Shown in pieces: positions 1 through 10,101 of a DNA stretch of 34,866 bases (position 1 is its first letter; every line of letters starts with the position of its first letter). This stretch comes from Aporhodopirellula sallentina SM41 (GTDB lineage: Bacteria > Planctomycetota > Planctomycetia > Pirellulales > Pirellulaceae), in the NCBI RefSeq assembly GCF_000346505.1, contig NZ_ANOH01000384.1, forward strand, positions 1-34,866, written 5' to 3'. The notes under the pieces are model-generated. The model had not been told where the DNA came from and made no database searches. It saw only the letters and a list, made by a program, of their open reading frames with translations. A program made the translations under genes and the position numbers.

Positions 1-144
1 GCTTGGTCCGGCCTACAGTCAGACCGCCACCCCATCAAACGTTTGCGTTCGAAACATATCGAGACCGTTGCCCGCAGCGGGATGCGCCTGAATTCAGACC
101 ACCGAAAATCGGCGGAGCAGATACCATCCTTTTTTGATAGCGTC

Positions 145-1419
145 CTAGCTGAACAGACTCCGGATGGGGCGGCCGCGGTCGGTGATGGGAACGGGACGGT
201 CACCGTCGTAGAGATTCTTGGCTGGGTCGATGTTCAGTGCGGCGCAGATGGTCGCGAAGAAGTCGGGAACGCTGACGGGGTTTTCAACGATCGTTTTTGC
301 TAGCTCATCCGTCACGCCATACGCACCGCAGTGGTTCAGCCCACCACCGGCGAGCACGCACGAGAACGCTCTGCCGTGATGTCCTCGACCTCCGCCGCTG
401 TCAAACTCCGGTGGACGCCCAAACTCGGTCGTGATCACGATCAGGGTTTTGTCGAGCAAGCGATTGTTGTGCAGATCCGTGATCAAGGCGGAAACGGCGT
501 TGTCGAGTTCGCGAATCAATTGATGCTGATTGAGAATCCCCGCATTGTGGACGTCCCATCCGGCACCGTTGAGGAAATTCAAATTGTGTGAGACTTCGAT
601 GAACCGCACACCACGCTGCACCAGCCGACGACTCAACAAGCAACGTTGCCCAAACTCGCCGCCATATTGATTGCGGAGGCGGTCGGGCTCCGAGTCGAGT
701 TGGAAGACGCCACCGAATTCCGGACCGCTGAGTTTTAAGCTTTGTTCGATCGCGGCGTCATAGTCGCTGATCTTTTGATCGGCGACTGCCTTGCCGCTCT
801 GTTTCAATGCAGTCAAGAATCTTTCGCGGCGAGCCTGGCGATCCGGTGTGATGCCATCGGGACGTGACAGCCCGGCCGGTCCCTGGCCAGTGTCGGTCAG
901 ATACAAATAGCTGTCTTTGGCACCCAAGAAACCGGGTCCACGTGTCACGTTGGGGTATCCAATCAAAACATAAGGCGGTGCACCGTCGTGAACTGCACCG
1001 CGTTCATGAGTCACGATCGAACCGAGCGATGGGTACGTCACCGTGCCACTGATGTCTCGACCTGTGTGCATCCGGTTGGTCGTCGCGGCGTGCTCGTCGA
1101 TGACATCATGATGCACGCTGCGAACGGCCGTTACCCTTTCCATCAAATTGGCCATCTTGGGAAGGTGTTCACAAAGTTGAACGCCATCGACGCTTGTCTC
1201 AATCGGGTCGTAGTACGAACCTGCCTTCTTCGTTTTGGGATCACCTTTACGCTTCGGATCGAACGTATCGATCTGGCCCATACCGCCGCCGAGCCAAATG
1301 GAGATCACGTGTTCGGCCTTACCGGCAACGGGTACCGGTGTTGATTCAGCAGACGCGATAGTGGGCAACACAGCACCCGATGCTGCAATCGCGAGAGCCT
1401 GACGACGGTTGATATTCAT
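145..1419 (-). CDS. DUF1501 family exported protein (copy 1)
   Basis: This is a member of the DUF1501 family, abundant in planctomycetes and related in fold to the alkaline phosphatase/sulfatase superfamily; the biochemical role is not established. The chosen ATG begins [10 protein letters not shown], a twin-arginine-like leader followed by a hydrophobic stretch ending in a TIASA-type cleavage region, so export is expected. An open frame continues 26 codons upstream, but the AAAGG ribosome site sits about 8 bases before this ATG and the leader starts here. Family hallmarks include the early '[15 protein letters not shown]' segment, a central '[24 protein letters not shown]' type block and the late 'TEFGRPP' and '[10 protein letters not shown]' blocks with conserved Asp/His residues. 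The length (424 residues) is typical. It is the last gene of the sigma-factor operon, 89 bases after the second cytochrome-domain gene, its likely partner. Confidence 0.88.
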   Translation of the reverse strand: MNINRRQALAIAASGAVLPTIASAESTPVPVAGKAEHVISIWLGGGMGQIDTFDPKRKGDPKTKKAGSYYDPIETSVDGVQLCEHLPKMANLMERVTAVRSVHHDVIDEHAATTNRMHTGRDISGTVTYPSLGSIVTHERGAVHDGAPPYVLIGYPNVTRGPGFLGAKDSYLYLTDTGQGPAGLSRPDGITPDRQARRERFLTALKQSGKAVADQKISDYDAAIEQSLKLSGPEFGGVFQLDSEPDRLRNQYGGEFGQRCLLSRRLVQRGVRFIEVSHNLNFLNGAGWDVHNAGILNQHQLIRELDNAVSALITDLHNNRLLDKTLIVITTEFGRPPEFDSGGGRGHHGRAFSCVLAGGGLNHCGAYGVTDELAKTIVENPVSVPDFFATICAALNIDPAKNLYDGDRPVPITDRGRPIRSLFS

Positions 1420-1508
1420 TGCATAAAACCTTTCGCTGATCGGAAACCGCAGCGTGATGGCGTTCCGTCTGGGGACACCTTCGGCGCTGCACTTCATCTA
1501 CTGGATTT

Positions 1509-4500
1509 TTAAGGAATCCAAACAAACTCGGCGTGGTTAACGAGACTCCACACCACGTCTTCGTAGACCTCTCTCCACTCAGGGCGAAGCCGAGGGTCTT
1601 CATGCGGGCCGCGTCGAACGCGACGTTCCCATTCCTGTTGGATCTCGTTCGCTTCCGGCACCAAGTGGTTCGTCCATGTCGACTGAGGCAACAGTGGATC
1701 GACCGGCGGCGGCGTGATGTCCGACGATGGCACCAACCGATCTTCGAATCCATTGTCTAACGCGGAAACAAAGAGTTGGCGTTCCGAAGGGTTCGGGTAG
1801 CGTGAAAGGAAACGCAGGTAGAGCGACGACACTAACTGCTCGGCAGACGACGCGTGCACCGCCAAGTCGGCGAGATCGCTTTTGTAGGCGGCTCTCGTTA
1901 GCGATTTGGACAGATTGCCGTTCGCCAAAATACCGGGCTGCAGCACGTTGGGATCCGTTTCACGCTCGACGATCGGTTGTTGGCGGGTGCCCGTCCAACC
2001 GAACGCTTCGAGTACATCGACGACGGCCTGCGCTCGCGGCAACGAAAGACTCGGACGATCACGCTCATTGTTGAGTCCGGCAAACATCCACGCACGCTTC
2101 GGTTTGCCGAGTGTGACCCGTCTACTCATCGCCTGTGTTCCATCGTGCACGAAGGTCAATTCTTCGACATCCATTTCGCGACCGGTTGCAGTGAACAGCG
2201 AATCGACAACCTGCTCCGCCGTCAAACGTCGCCGATCCGGTGCGGCAAAGTAGCGTTGGTCCGCCGTCGCGGATTCGTTTTGTCCGATCGCCTCACGTTG
2301 ATAGGCACGCGACGTCATGATCATTCTCAGGACGTGCTTCAGATCGTAGTCGTGCGTTACCAGTTCAGTTGCCAATGCATCGAGCAACTCGGGATGGCTC
2401 GGTGTTTTTCCCTCCCAATCATGGGCGGGTTCGACGAAGCCGGCACCCATCAAACGTTTCCAAAGATGATTGACGACCACTCGTGGGAATCGCACATTGT
2501 TCGGCGTGGTAAACAAAGCCGCCAAACGCTCTCGGGGGTCTTTGGGATTCTGCATGAGTTCGTCGAGTTGTGGTGAATCATCCGCTCCGGTGAAGTCCGC
2601 AAAGGGCCACTTGGCTTTGACCGACTCGCCGAGTTTCAACGTCACGCTAATCAACGACTCTCGCGTTTGATTTTCAAAGAACTCATCAGGCACCCGACTG
2701 GTCTTCGGCGGTGTGATTGGTTTTCGACGCAGCATCGCCGCGAGTGAAAACAGATCTTCCTGTGTAGTGCTGTGAAAGGGCGAGTCGTGGCAACGAGCAC
2801 ATTGCAGGTCGATGCCCAAAAACGCCGCCGCCAGCACGTGAGCTTTGGCAGCCATCGGTGCGTCGTTTTCTCCCGCGATGGCAAATCCGGCGCTGCCGCC
2901 GTAGTGAGCATCGCCACGCATCAAGATCAATTCGGTCACCATCCGGTCGAGCGGTTTGCTATCGCGTAGTGATTCATAGAGGAACCAGCGAAACGGTCCC
3001 GTGCTGCCGAGAGAAACGTTTAGCAGTGTCGGGTTTTCTGCTAACAAATCCATCCACAAACTGACCCAGTGATCCGCGTACCGGTCATCGGCCAGCAATT
3101 TATCGATCCATTCATTGCGGTCTGGATTTGCGAAGAACGCCGCGGCCTCCGCTTCACTCGGTGGGACTCCGATCGTGTCAAGATAAACTCGCCTCAGGAA
3201 AGACTCATCACTGAGAATCGGCGCGAGCCTCGTTGCCTCCTGATCGATCGGCTGTGCAGGCCAAACCGCCCCCGACGCTACCCACTGTTCGAGCGTTTGG
3301 ATTTGATCGGGAGAGAGTCCGGTGTCTGTGGGCGGCATGTTGCCATCGCGAATCTGGACAATCAGTTCGCTGTTGTCGGGATCGCCGGGCACAACCGCGG
3401 GAAGATCAGACTCACCACTCGCGAGTACAGCTTCGTGAGAATTCAGTCGCAGCCCGCCCTTGCTCTTCGCGCCATGGCAACGAAAACACTCGTCTCGCAA
3501 GATCGGCAACACTCGCTCGTAGAAGTTGGCGGTTGTTTCTTTGTCATGTTGGTTCGAGTGAGCGACCGCAAGACTGATCTTTTCGGCAATCGCTCGATCA
3601 ATCGGATGCTCGCTCGACGAGTGTTTTGCTCGAGTTCGTTGTTGGATCACATCGCGTGCAATTTCATGACGATGATTCCAAAACTCGTTTTGCGATAACA
3701 AGGCCGTGCGACGCGTTGCATCGTCTAGCTTGGTGAGTGAGTTTTCAATCCTTACTAGTTCCGAACCAACGGCATCGTCGGTCAACGGAAGCGACAGTGA
3801 AGGACTGAGAACCACGAAGGTGTTGCTGTTTTCATACTGCATCGCCACACAGACTTCTCCTGATTCGGTGCGGTAGCCTTTCCCGCCGACGACGAGCTCA
3901 TAGACCACACGAACCGACCGGGCTTGATCGCCTTCGACAACGCATTCCCCGAAAACTTCTTGTTGAGGAAACCGCACGACACGGTTTCCCGGTGCGGGCG
4001 GATCAGCAATGGGGACAATGGGTTGCAGGTTTCCTCCGCCATGCGGGTTCTTTCGTGTTCGAGCGACGACCTTTCCGCCGATCCAAAGTCGGCTCAACGA
4101 TCGCGCCCTCACCAGCACACGATGCTTTCCCGGTGGAAGAGAAACGTCACTGGCAAATCGGACCAACAACGGCGAATTCCAGCGTCCGCGAATGCCCCAA
4201 TCGTCGTAGCGGACCGGCACGCGTGGCAGAAGAAACGCGTCGCCGGTCCAGCTCACGATTTCGCGTGGCCATGATTCGCCATCGACTAGCCAGCGAGAGT
4301 TACTCGGCAGTCCTTCGGCAACGGTGAACAGAACCTTGCCCGCAGTAACGTTGTCTAACTCCGGTGCAACCTCGGGAAGTGGTTTCGGTGCCGGTTTCGC
4401 CTTGGCGACTCGCGGGCCACCGACTCGGTTGAAACGTGACGCGATCGTTTTGTCAGATAATCGCTCTCGGTGAACGGCAACGTTGTCGAGGTATCCGACG

Positions 4501-5204
4501 AAGCTGTTCGACCGACCGCCACCACGTGATGATCCGATCCAAACGGCGTCGGCGTCCACGACAGGAGGCTCCTTGGTCGCTCCGCCCATGTCCCAACGAC
4601 CGTTCGCGGTCTGGCCATCGATCCAACCGCGAATCGACTCGGGGCTGCCGAATCGGTACGCCACCGCAATATGATGCCATCCCGTTGCACACTCGAATCC
4701 CTCGTCGGATGTCCATCGGTGCCAATGCGATTGATCGGATGTGAGCTCTGTCGCAAAGAGAAAGCTCGCTCGCACCGTGCCACCATGCGAGACGGTGCGC
4801 AGTGCCCAGTTTTGGTTATCGGGTGAACAAAGCGGCGAGCCGGTTCGACCTTTGCCGATCACGTACATCTGTTGCCCGTCGCGGGCCGTTTCGACTTTCA
4901 CCCACGCTTCGATGGTAATGTCGTCGCCGTTTCGAAACTGAAACCGGTCGTCGTTGAGAAATTTGGGTACGGCCAGGTAACCGCCGCCGTTGAACTTCAA
5001 CGCAGTATTGTCATCTGCGAAATCGGGATACTCGGGAGGTCTCGGGCCCGCTTGGTCACGTTCGACTTCGCCGTTAAGGTCCAGTGGTGAGGCTCCTTCG
5101 CTATCAAACGTCCATCTCGCAGCGACACTATCTTCGGTCGCATGAGCTGATGTCATGGCAGCGATTGTTAGCGTAATCTCCACGAAAAAGATTCGAGTAA
5201 TCAT
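1509..5204 (-). CDS. Secreted LamG / PSCyt1 / DUF1549 / DUF1553 protein
   Basis: This is a very large exported planctomycete cytochrome-domain protein (1231 residues). It starts at the ATG two bases after the stop of the upstream DUF1501 gene; the open frame 128 codons further up only shadows that gene. Residues 1-18 form a signal peptide ending in SAHA. A LamG-like (concanavalin fold) domain follows at about 20-240, then a region resembling PA14-type carbohydrate-binding domains at about 270-480. PSCyt1 carries CxxCH at residues 573-577, DUF1549 has a second CxxCH at 802-806, and DUF1553 runs to the characteristic 'VNHAEFVWIP' ending. Two possible haem-attachment motifs suggest a periplasmic redox function, perhaps in polysaccharide use, which is inferred. 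Domain order differs from the other copy in this operon, where LamG lies at the C-terminus. Confidence 0.88.
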   Translation of the reverse strand: MITRIFFVEITLTIAAMTSAHATEDSVAARWTFDSEGASPLDLNGEVERDQAGPRPPEYPDFADDNTALKFNGGGYLAVPKFLNDDRFQFRNGDDITIEAWVKVETARDGQQMYVIGKGRTGSPLCSPDNQNWALRTVSHGGTVRASFLFATELTSDQSHWHRWTSDEGFECATGWHHIAVAYRFGSPESIRGWIDGQTANGRWDMGGATKEPPVVDADAVWIGSSRGGGRSNSFVGYLDNVAVHRERLSDKTIASRFNRVGGPRVAKAKPAPKPLPEVAPELDNVTAGKVLFTVAEGLPSNSRWLVDGESWPREIVSWTGDAFLLPRVPVRYDDWGIRGRWNSPLLVRFASDVSLPPGKHRVLVRARSLSRLWIGGKVVARTRKNPHGGGNLQPIVPIADPPAPGNRVVRFPQQEVFGECVVEGDQARSVRVVYELVVGGKGYRTESGEVCVAMQYENSNTFVVLSPSLSLPLTDDAVGSELVRIENSLTKLDDATRRTALLSQNEFWNHRHEIARDVIQQRTRAKHSSSEHPIDRAIAEKISLAVAHSNQHDKETTANFYERVLPILRDECFRCHGAKSKGGLRLNSHEAVLASGESDLPAVVPGDPDNSELIVQIRDGNMPPTDTGLSPDQIQTLEQWVASGAVWPAQPIDQEATRLAPILSDESFLRRVYLDTIGVPPSEAEAAAFFANPDRNEWIDKLLADDRYADHWVSLWMDLLAENPTLLNVSLGSTGPFRWFLYESLRDSKPLDRMVTELILMRGDAHYGGSAGFAIAGENDAPMAAKAHVLAAAFLGIDLQCARCHDSPFHSTTQEDLFSLAAMLRRKPITPPKTSRVPDEFFENQTRESLISVTLKLGESVKAKWPFADFTGADDSPQLDELMQNPKDPRERLAALFTTPNNVRFPRVVVNHLWKRLMGAGFVEPAHDWEGKTPSHPELLDALATELVTHDYDLKHVLRMIMTSRAYQREAIGQNESATADQRYFAAPDRRRLTAEQVVDSLFTATGREMDVEELTFVHDGTQAMSRRVTLGKPKRAWMFAGLNNERDRPSLSLPRAQAVVDVLEAFGWTGTRQQPIVERETDPNVLQPGILANGNLSKSLTRAAYKSDLADLAVHASSAEQLVSSLYLRFLSRYPNPSERQLFVSALDNGFEDRLVPSSDITPPPVDPLLPQSTWTNHLVPEANEIQQEWERRVRRGPHEDPRLRPEWREVYEDVVWSLVNHAEFVWIP

Positions 5205-5206
5205 GG

Positions 5207-6652
5207 CTATCCCGTTACCAGTTGCTTGCAGAAAGTTCCTTCGTTGATCGTGGGGCGTTCGGGACGACCTTTGTGAATGTAGGTCAGTTCCATGTTGTCG
5301 AGTCCGAGCAGATGCAGGATGCTCGTGTGGAGATCTTGGACGTGTTGGCGGTCGACCGTTGCGTGCAGTCCAAGGTCGTCGGTCTGGCCAATCGCTTGAC
5401 CGCCTTTGACGCCACCGCCCGCCATCCACATGGTAAATCCGCTGGGATTGTGGTCGCGACCGCTGCCCTTTTCGCTCATCGGCGTCCGTCCGAATTCGCC
5501 GCCCCAGACGACGAGTGTGTCGTCTAGCATGCCCCGGCGTTTCAAATCTTTGAGTAGCCCTGCGATTGGTTTGTCGACGCCGCGGCACAGCGCCGAGTGG
5601 TTGCCTTCGATGTTGCTATGCGAATCCCACTTTGAACCAGCGCCACTGTACAACTGGATGAACCGAACATCACGTTCGGCCAGCCGTCGACCGAGCAAGC
5701 AGAGCCGTCCATAGCCGCTCGTTTCTTTGTCGTTGATTCCGTACAGTTCGAGCGTCTCTTCGGTTTCGTCACTGAGGTCGATCGCGTCGGGAGCTTCGGA
5801 TTGCATGCGGAACGCCAACTCATAACTCGCAATTCGGGCTTCCAGTTCGCTCTGCTCAGGATGGATGTCTGCGTAGTTGCGATTGAGCGAGTTCAGAAAA
5901 TCCAATTTCGACATCTGTCGTGTTTGGGTGATGTCTTCGGGAGTGTTCAAGTAAGGGATCGGTTGCGTCCCTTCGCTGAGCCGCGTGCCTTGATACGCCG
6001 CAGGCATGAACCCACCGCTCCAGTTTCGAGGTCCGTTGACGATTTGCGAGTTGTTGTCCTGCATGACAACGAACGCAGGGAGGTTTTCGTTTTCACTGCC
6101 GAGTCCGTAGGTCACCCAACTGCCCAACGATGGCCGACCACTCAAAATCGAGCACGTGTTCATTTGGCAAACGCCCGCGGAGTGATTGATCCCGTCGGCA
6201 ACACACGAGCGAATGACGGCGAGGTCGTCAGCACACTCGGCGGTGTGAGGCAGCCAGTCGGAAATCCACAGCCCGCCTTCGCCATGTTGCTTCCACTTGC
6301 GTTTGCTCGGAAGCAGTGGTGACTTCATCTCACCCATCGCCGTGATCACTTCACCAAAGCTATCCGGGATTTCTTGGCCGGCTAACTCGTTTAGCAACGG
6401 CTTCGGGTCGAACAGATCCAGATGGCTCGGTCCTCCCTCCATGAACAAAAAGATGACGCGTTTCGCGGTCGGTTTGTGGTGCGGGAGTTTAGGAGCGACC
6501 GGGTTAATTGGCGGGGCCTTGGGGTCGCTATCGCTGGCACGGACCGGTTCGGCGTTCGCGCCGGACATCAGCCCGGCCAAAGCGACGGCGCCAAAGCCGG
6601 CACCGCTGCGTGCAAGGAACTCACGTCTCGATTGGGGGATCTTGATGTGCAT
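5207..6652 (-). CDS. DUF1501 family Tat-exported protein (copy 2)
   Basis: This 481-residue DUF1501 protein has a clear Tat signal: SRREFLARSGAGFGAVALAGLM, where the RR pair is followed by F-L and a hydrophobic core. Family blocks are visible: 'FLFMEGGPSHLDLFDPK' near residue 70, 'RLCLLGRRLAERDVRFIQL' in the middle, 'VWGGEFGRTPMSE' and 'GRDHNPSGFTMWMAGGG' near the end. It belongs with the PSCyt-type gene on either side; the pairing is a recurrent planctomycete arrangement of unknown function. No Shine-Dalgarno sequence is visible before the ATG, but no better in-frame start exists. It is separated by 239 bases from the upstream gene, where a short CCGC/GCGG hairpin followed by a T-rich run (about 6841-6859) could act as a weak partial terminator. 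Only two bases separate it from the next gene downstream. Confidence 0.9.
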   Translation of the reverse strand: MHIKIPQSRREFLARSGAGFGAVALAGLMSGANAEPVRASDSDPKAPPINPVAPKLPHHKPTAKRVIFLFMEGGPSHLDLFDPKPLLNELAGQEIPDSFGEVITAMGEMKSPLLPSKRKWKQHGEGGLWISDWLPHTAECADDLAVIRSCVADGINHSAGVCQMNTCSILSGRPSLGSWVTYGLGSENENLPAFVVMQDNNSQIVNGPRNWSGGFMPAAYQGTRLSEGTQPIPYLNTPEDITQTRQMSKLDFLNSLNRNYADIHPEQSELEARIASYELAFRMQSEAPDAIDLSDETEETLELYGINDKETSGYGRLCLLGRRLAERDVRFIQLYSGAGSKWDSHSNIEGNHSALCRGVDKPIAGLLKDLKRRGMLDDTLVVWGGEFGRTPMSEKGSGRDHNPSGFTMWMAGGGVKGGQAIGQTDDLGLHATVDRQHVQDLHTSILHLLGLDNMELTYIHKGRPERPTINEGTFCKQLVTG

Positions 6653-6891
6653 GACACGTTGGGGTGGGGACGGAAGAGAGGCGGGGAATCGATATTCACC
6701 CAGAGGATTTCAATCAATGGGCTCGGAGGGATGGAGGGTGTCTTTTGGTTGGACGTCACCAAGTTCGGTTTGCCACTACGAGAAACGCGTGCGAGTTATT
6801 TCGCCACAGTAGAAACGTGCGTCGATGCGTTTCACCTCTCAAAACAAGCCGCATGGCGGAGCCCAACTCATAGCCGATCTGGCGATTGAAA

Positions 6892-9800
6892 CTAATTCAC
6901 ATATAAGAACTCATTCGAATTGAGTAACGCGTGGCAGAAATCGACGAGAGCCCCTTCCTCGGGCGTATCGTTAATGATCGCTTCGCCGGACGCCATGATT
7001 CCATGTTTGTCGCTGGCGCTGTTTCGACGGACGCCCGGGTCGACTTCGAATTGCCAGTATCCGACCACGCCGGGGATGTCACGCTCGACGGTCTGTAGAA
7101 TCTCATCCACCTGGATCGCTCGACTGACCAAACGCACGTCGTCAACCAAGCCATCGAATTCACTCGCGCCGGTACCGCTGCGGCGACCGATGGAGATAGG
7201 GGCTTCATTGGCGATGCCTTCGCTGATGTTGTGTGCCACCTCCGCGATTTGCAGCGGTTCGTCATCGTTAGACAAGTCCTTCAAGAAAAAAGTGACCTTG
7301 CCCGGTTTGTCATCTGTAGCCAATCGAACGCTCGCCGATGCGTAGTACGGTGTATCCAACGCGATATGCTGATCCGAGAAGACTGCTGCTTCACCAAGTT
7401 TGCCGCTTCGCAATTGTCCGAACATGTGCATGACCAGCGTTTGCGGCTTTCGGCGGGAGCCCTTGCCCGTGACGCCAAAGTTCCAACCAACAGGATTCTT
7501 TTTCGCGTTCCATTTGCTGACGATCGAACGAACGCTTCCCGAACTGGCGATCGATCGCAATTGAAAGAAGGTTTCAATTGTAAAGTCGCTCAGGTTCAGT
7601 TCAGGGGCATGGCGAATCGACAAAACCAACGACGGGTCGTCAATCTGAAAGCGAATTGCCTGACCATCGCGATAAGGCAATTTGGATGTCTCGATGAGAG
7701 TTTGATCTTCCTCTTGTTCCGATCGTTGCTTCTCGAGCGAACGCAGGTGTGAGGTCTGCCCAGCAATGAATGCCAACGAGGCACGCAGTTCGTCGGGCGT
7801 GGCGTCACGGCCAAAGGTACGTCGCCATGCGATCGCGACTCGCGTTTCCAAATCGCTCGATTGCCGCGATACGAGTTCAGCCAACGATCTCGCGTAAGAC
7901 AACATTTGGTCGCTGTTGAACAGCAACAGTGACTGGATCGGCGTGGTCGTCGTATTGCGAGACGAGTTGCTCGAAAAGAACTGCGGCAAATCGAAGCTGT
8001 TTAGCAATTGATCAGGTGAATTACGCATTTGCCGAGTGTAAATCGATCGATACGGCGAATCCGCGTGAACGCTGCCTCCACCATTTCGATTTTTCATCCG
8101 TCCACAGACGACGAGCAACGAATCACGAATCTGCTCCGCACTCAACCTCGTTGTATCGTGCCGCCAATAGAATTCGTTGGCAGGATCGATTTGTTGGAAA
8201 GCGGTAAATTCAGAGTGTTGCGTCGATTGCCGATAGGTCGCCGAGAGCAAGATTTTGCGATGCAGTGACTTCAAGCTCCAGTTGTCTTTGACTAACTCCG
8301 TTGCGAGCCAATCGAGAAGTTCCGGGTGCGACGGCGGGCCGCCGAGAATGCCAAAGTCGCTGGTGTTTTCAGCGAGCCCGCGACCAAAGTGGCTTTGCCA
8401 AATGCGATTCGCAATAACGCGTGCGGTCAACGGATTGTCGGGCATGGTGAGCCACCGGGCCAACGTCGTGCGACGACCGCTGGTGATCAACGACGGCGAA
8501 GCGACGATCGGCAACGGCGACGCTTCCATGATGGCGGGAACACCTGGCTCAATCGGTTTGTTTTTAAACTTCGGAATCGTCGTCGGTGGCGGCGGTTTGA
8601 TGACTTCCGTCACGGACATCGCCGTCGGCAGCGGCTTCGGTTTGAGTGAGTCGAACGCTTTGAGTTTTCGACGAAGCTCAACCAAACGCTCTTTGTCCTC
8701 TCCTTTGATGATCGAATTGAGTCGGCCGTGCTCGGCCTCAACCTGGCGTTGAACCAGATACGTCAGCTGATCTTCGTAACCCGTACGTTGATTTTCGGGT
8801 GTGCGCGCGATCGCCTGGATATCCTCCGGGAAGCGATCGATGGCAATGTCGCGATACTTGTCACGATAGGGCTGTTCAATGGCAGCAATCTGTTCGCGTA
8901 TCGTTGCCGTCTTCTCTTCCCATTTCTTTCGCTTGGCGTCATGCCGGGCAATTTCTTCCGCAGTCGCGACGGCAATGTCACGGGGCATGATGGGGGCAAA
9001 GAAGGCGCGGAGGCGGAAGTAGTCTTGCTGCAACAAGGGATCGAATTTGTGGTTGTGGCACTTGGCACACTGCAGCCCCAATCCCATGAACACGTCTGCG
9101 GTCGTGTCCGTCAAATCTTCGATAATCGTATTCCACTGCGTCGGCGCGTCACGAATATTCCATTCGTAAACCCAGTGACGCAAATAGCCGAGTGCGACCT
9201 GAGCGTCGAGGTCGCCAGGGAACATTTCGTCGCCCGCTAGTTGTTCTTGGACGAAGCGGTCGTATGGCTTGTCGTTGTTGAAGGACCGAACGACGTAGTC
9301 GCGGTAACGCCACGCCTGCGGACGAAACCCATCGGCACGATACCCGTCACTGTCGGCGTAGCGGACGAGGTCGAGCCATTGCCGGGCGGCGTGTTCGCCA
9401 TACCCCTTCGAGTCGAGCAGTGAATCAACGAGTTTCTCGTACCCATCGGGGGATTCATCCTCGAGGAAAGCCGTCACTTGGTCCGGAGTGGGCGGCAATC
9501 CCGTCACGTCGAGATAGAGCCGTCGCACGAGTTCCGTTTTGGTCGCTTCACGGGCAGGCGACAACCCGTTGGATAGCATTCGGTCGGCGATGAAATGATC
9601 GATCGGATTGATCGTCCAACCACTCCTCGCAATACGCGGGACCTGTGGTCTCGTCAGTGGTTGTATCGCCCACCACGCACGGTCGTTGTCGTCGAACCGC
9701 TCGCGTTTGCGGAGCGGAGCGTTTGGATCCACGCCCGGCCACGGAGCACCAATGGAAACCCAACGGGTCAACGTTTGAATCTCGCGATCGGATAGTTTTT

Positions 9801-10101
9801 CATCCGGTGGCATCTCCAACGATTCATAGTTGACCGCATCAATCAACATGCTTTCGTCGGGCTTGCCAGGAACAATCGCGGGCTCACCGGATTCGCCACC
9901 ATGCATCAAGTCTGCAAACGAATCGAGTCGCAAATCGCCACTCGACTTGGCATCGCTGTGACATTCATAGCAACGCTTTGCCAGTAACGGCCGCACTTCG
10001 TTTTCGAAGAATTTCGCGTGACTCGGCGTCACATCTTGGCCGAGGACACTATGTGCGAAGCAACCTAGAATCAAAAATGGAATCAGTTTCCGCATGTTCA
10101 T
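6892..10101 (-). CDS. Secreted PSCyt1 / DUF1549 / DUF1553 / LamG protein
   Basis: This 1069-residue exported protein has a signal peptide at residues 1-21 (ending HSVLG). PSCyt1 lies at about 28-120 with CxxCH at 44-48, DUF1549 at about 165-370 with a second CxxCH at 345-349, and a lysine/arginine-rich probable helical linker at about 380-490. DUF1553 follows at about 545-790 and a C-terminal LamG-like domain at about 850-1030. The family is largely confined to Planctomycetes and relatives. The c-type haem motifs imply haem attachment in the periplasm; the LamG domain suggests glycan binding, which is inferred. Its ATG overlaps the FecR-domain gene stop by four bases (ATGA), so translation is probably coupled. 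A second ATG two codons in is a possible alternative start. Confidence 0.9.
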   Translation of the reverse strand: MNMRKLIPFLILGCFAHSVLGQDVTPSHAKFFENEVRPLLAKRCYECHSDAKSSGDLRLDSFADLMHGGESGEPAIVPGKPDESMLIDAVNYESLEMPPDEKLSDREIQTLTRWVSIGAPWPGVDPNAPLRKRERFDDNDRAWWAIQPLTRPQVPRIARSGWTINPIDHFIADRMLSNGLSPAREATKTELVRRLYLDVTGLPPTPDQVTAFLEDESPDGYEKLVDSLLDSKGYGEHAARQWLDLVRYADSDGYRADGFRPQAWRYRDYVVRSFNNDKPYDRFVQEQLAGDEMFPGDLDAQVALGYLRHWVYEWNIRDAPTQWNTIIEDLTDTTADVFMGLGLQCAKCHNHKFDPLLQQDYFRLRAFFAPIMPRDIAVATAEEIARHDAKRKKWEEKTATIREQIAAIEQPYRDKYRDIAIDRFPEDIQAIARTPENQRTGYEDQLTYLVQRQVEAEHGRLNSIIKGEDKERLVELRRKLKAFDSLKPKPLPTAMSVTEVIKPPPPTTIPKFKNKPIEPGVPAIMEASPLPIVASPSLITSGRRTTLARWLTMPDNPLTARVIANRIWQSHFGRGLAENTSDFGILGGPPSHPELLDWLATELVKDNWSLKSLHRKILLSATYRQSTQHSEFTAFQQIDPANEFYWRHDTTRLSAEQIRDSLLVVCGRMKNRNGGGSVHADSPYRSIYTRQMRNSPDQLLNSFDLPQFFSSNSSRNTTTTPIQSLLLFNSDQMLSYARSLAELVSRQSSDLETRVAIAWRRTFGRDATPDELRASLAFIAGQTSHLRSLEKQRSEQEEDQTLIETSKLPYRDGQAIRFQIDDPSLVLSIRHAPELNLSDFTIETFFQLRSIASSGSVRSIVSKWNAKKNPVGWNFGVTGKGSRRKPQTLVMHMFGQLRSGKLGEAAVFSDQHIALDTPYYASASVRLATDDKPGKVTFFLKDLSNDDEPLQIAEVAHNISEGIANEAPISIGRRSGTGASEFDGLVDDVRLVSRAIQVDEILQTVERDIPGVVGYWQFEVDPGVRRNSASDKHGIMASGEAIINDTPEEGALVDFCHALLNSNEFLYVN

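Noticed and set aside
3069-3698. 209-residue plus-strand open frame inside the second cytochrome-domain gene
   Set aside because: It is opposite the PSCyt1 region with its CxxCH motif; no start signal or recognisable domain.
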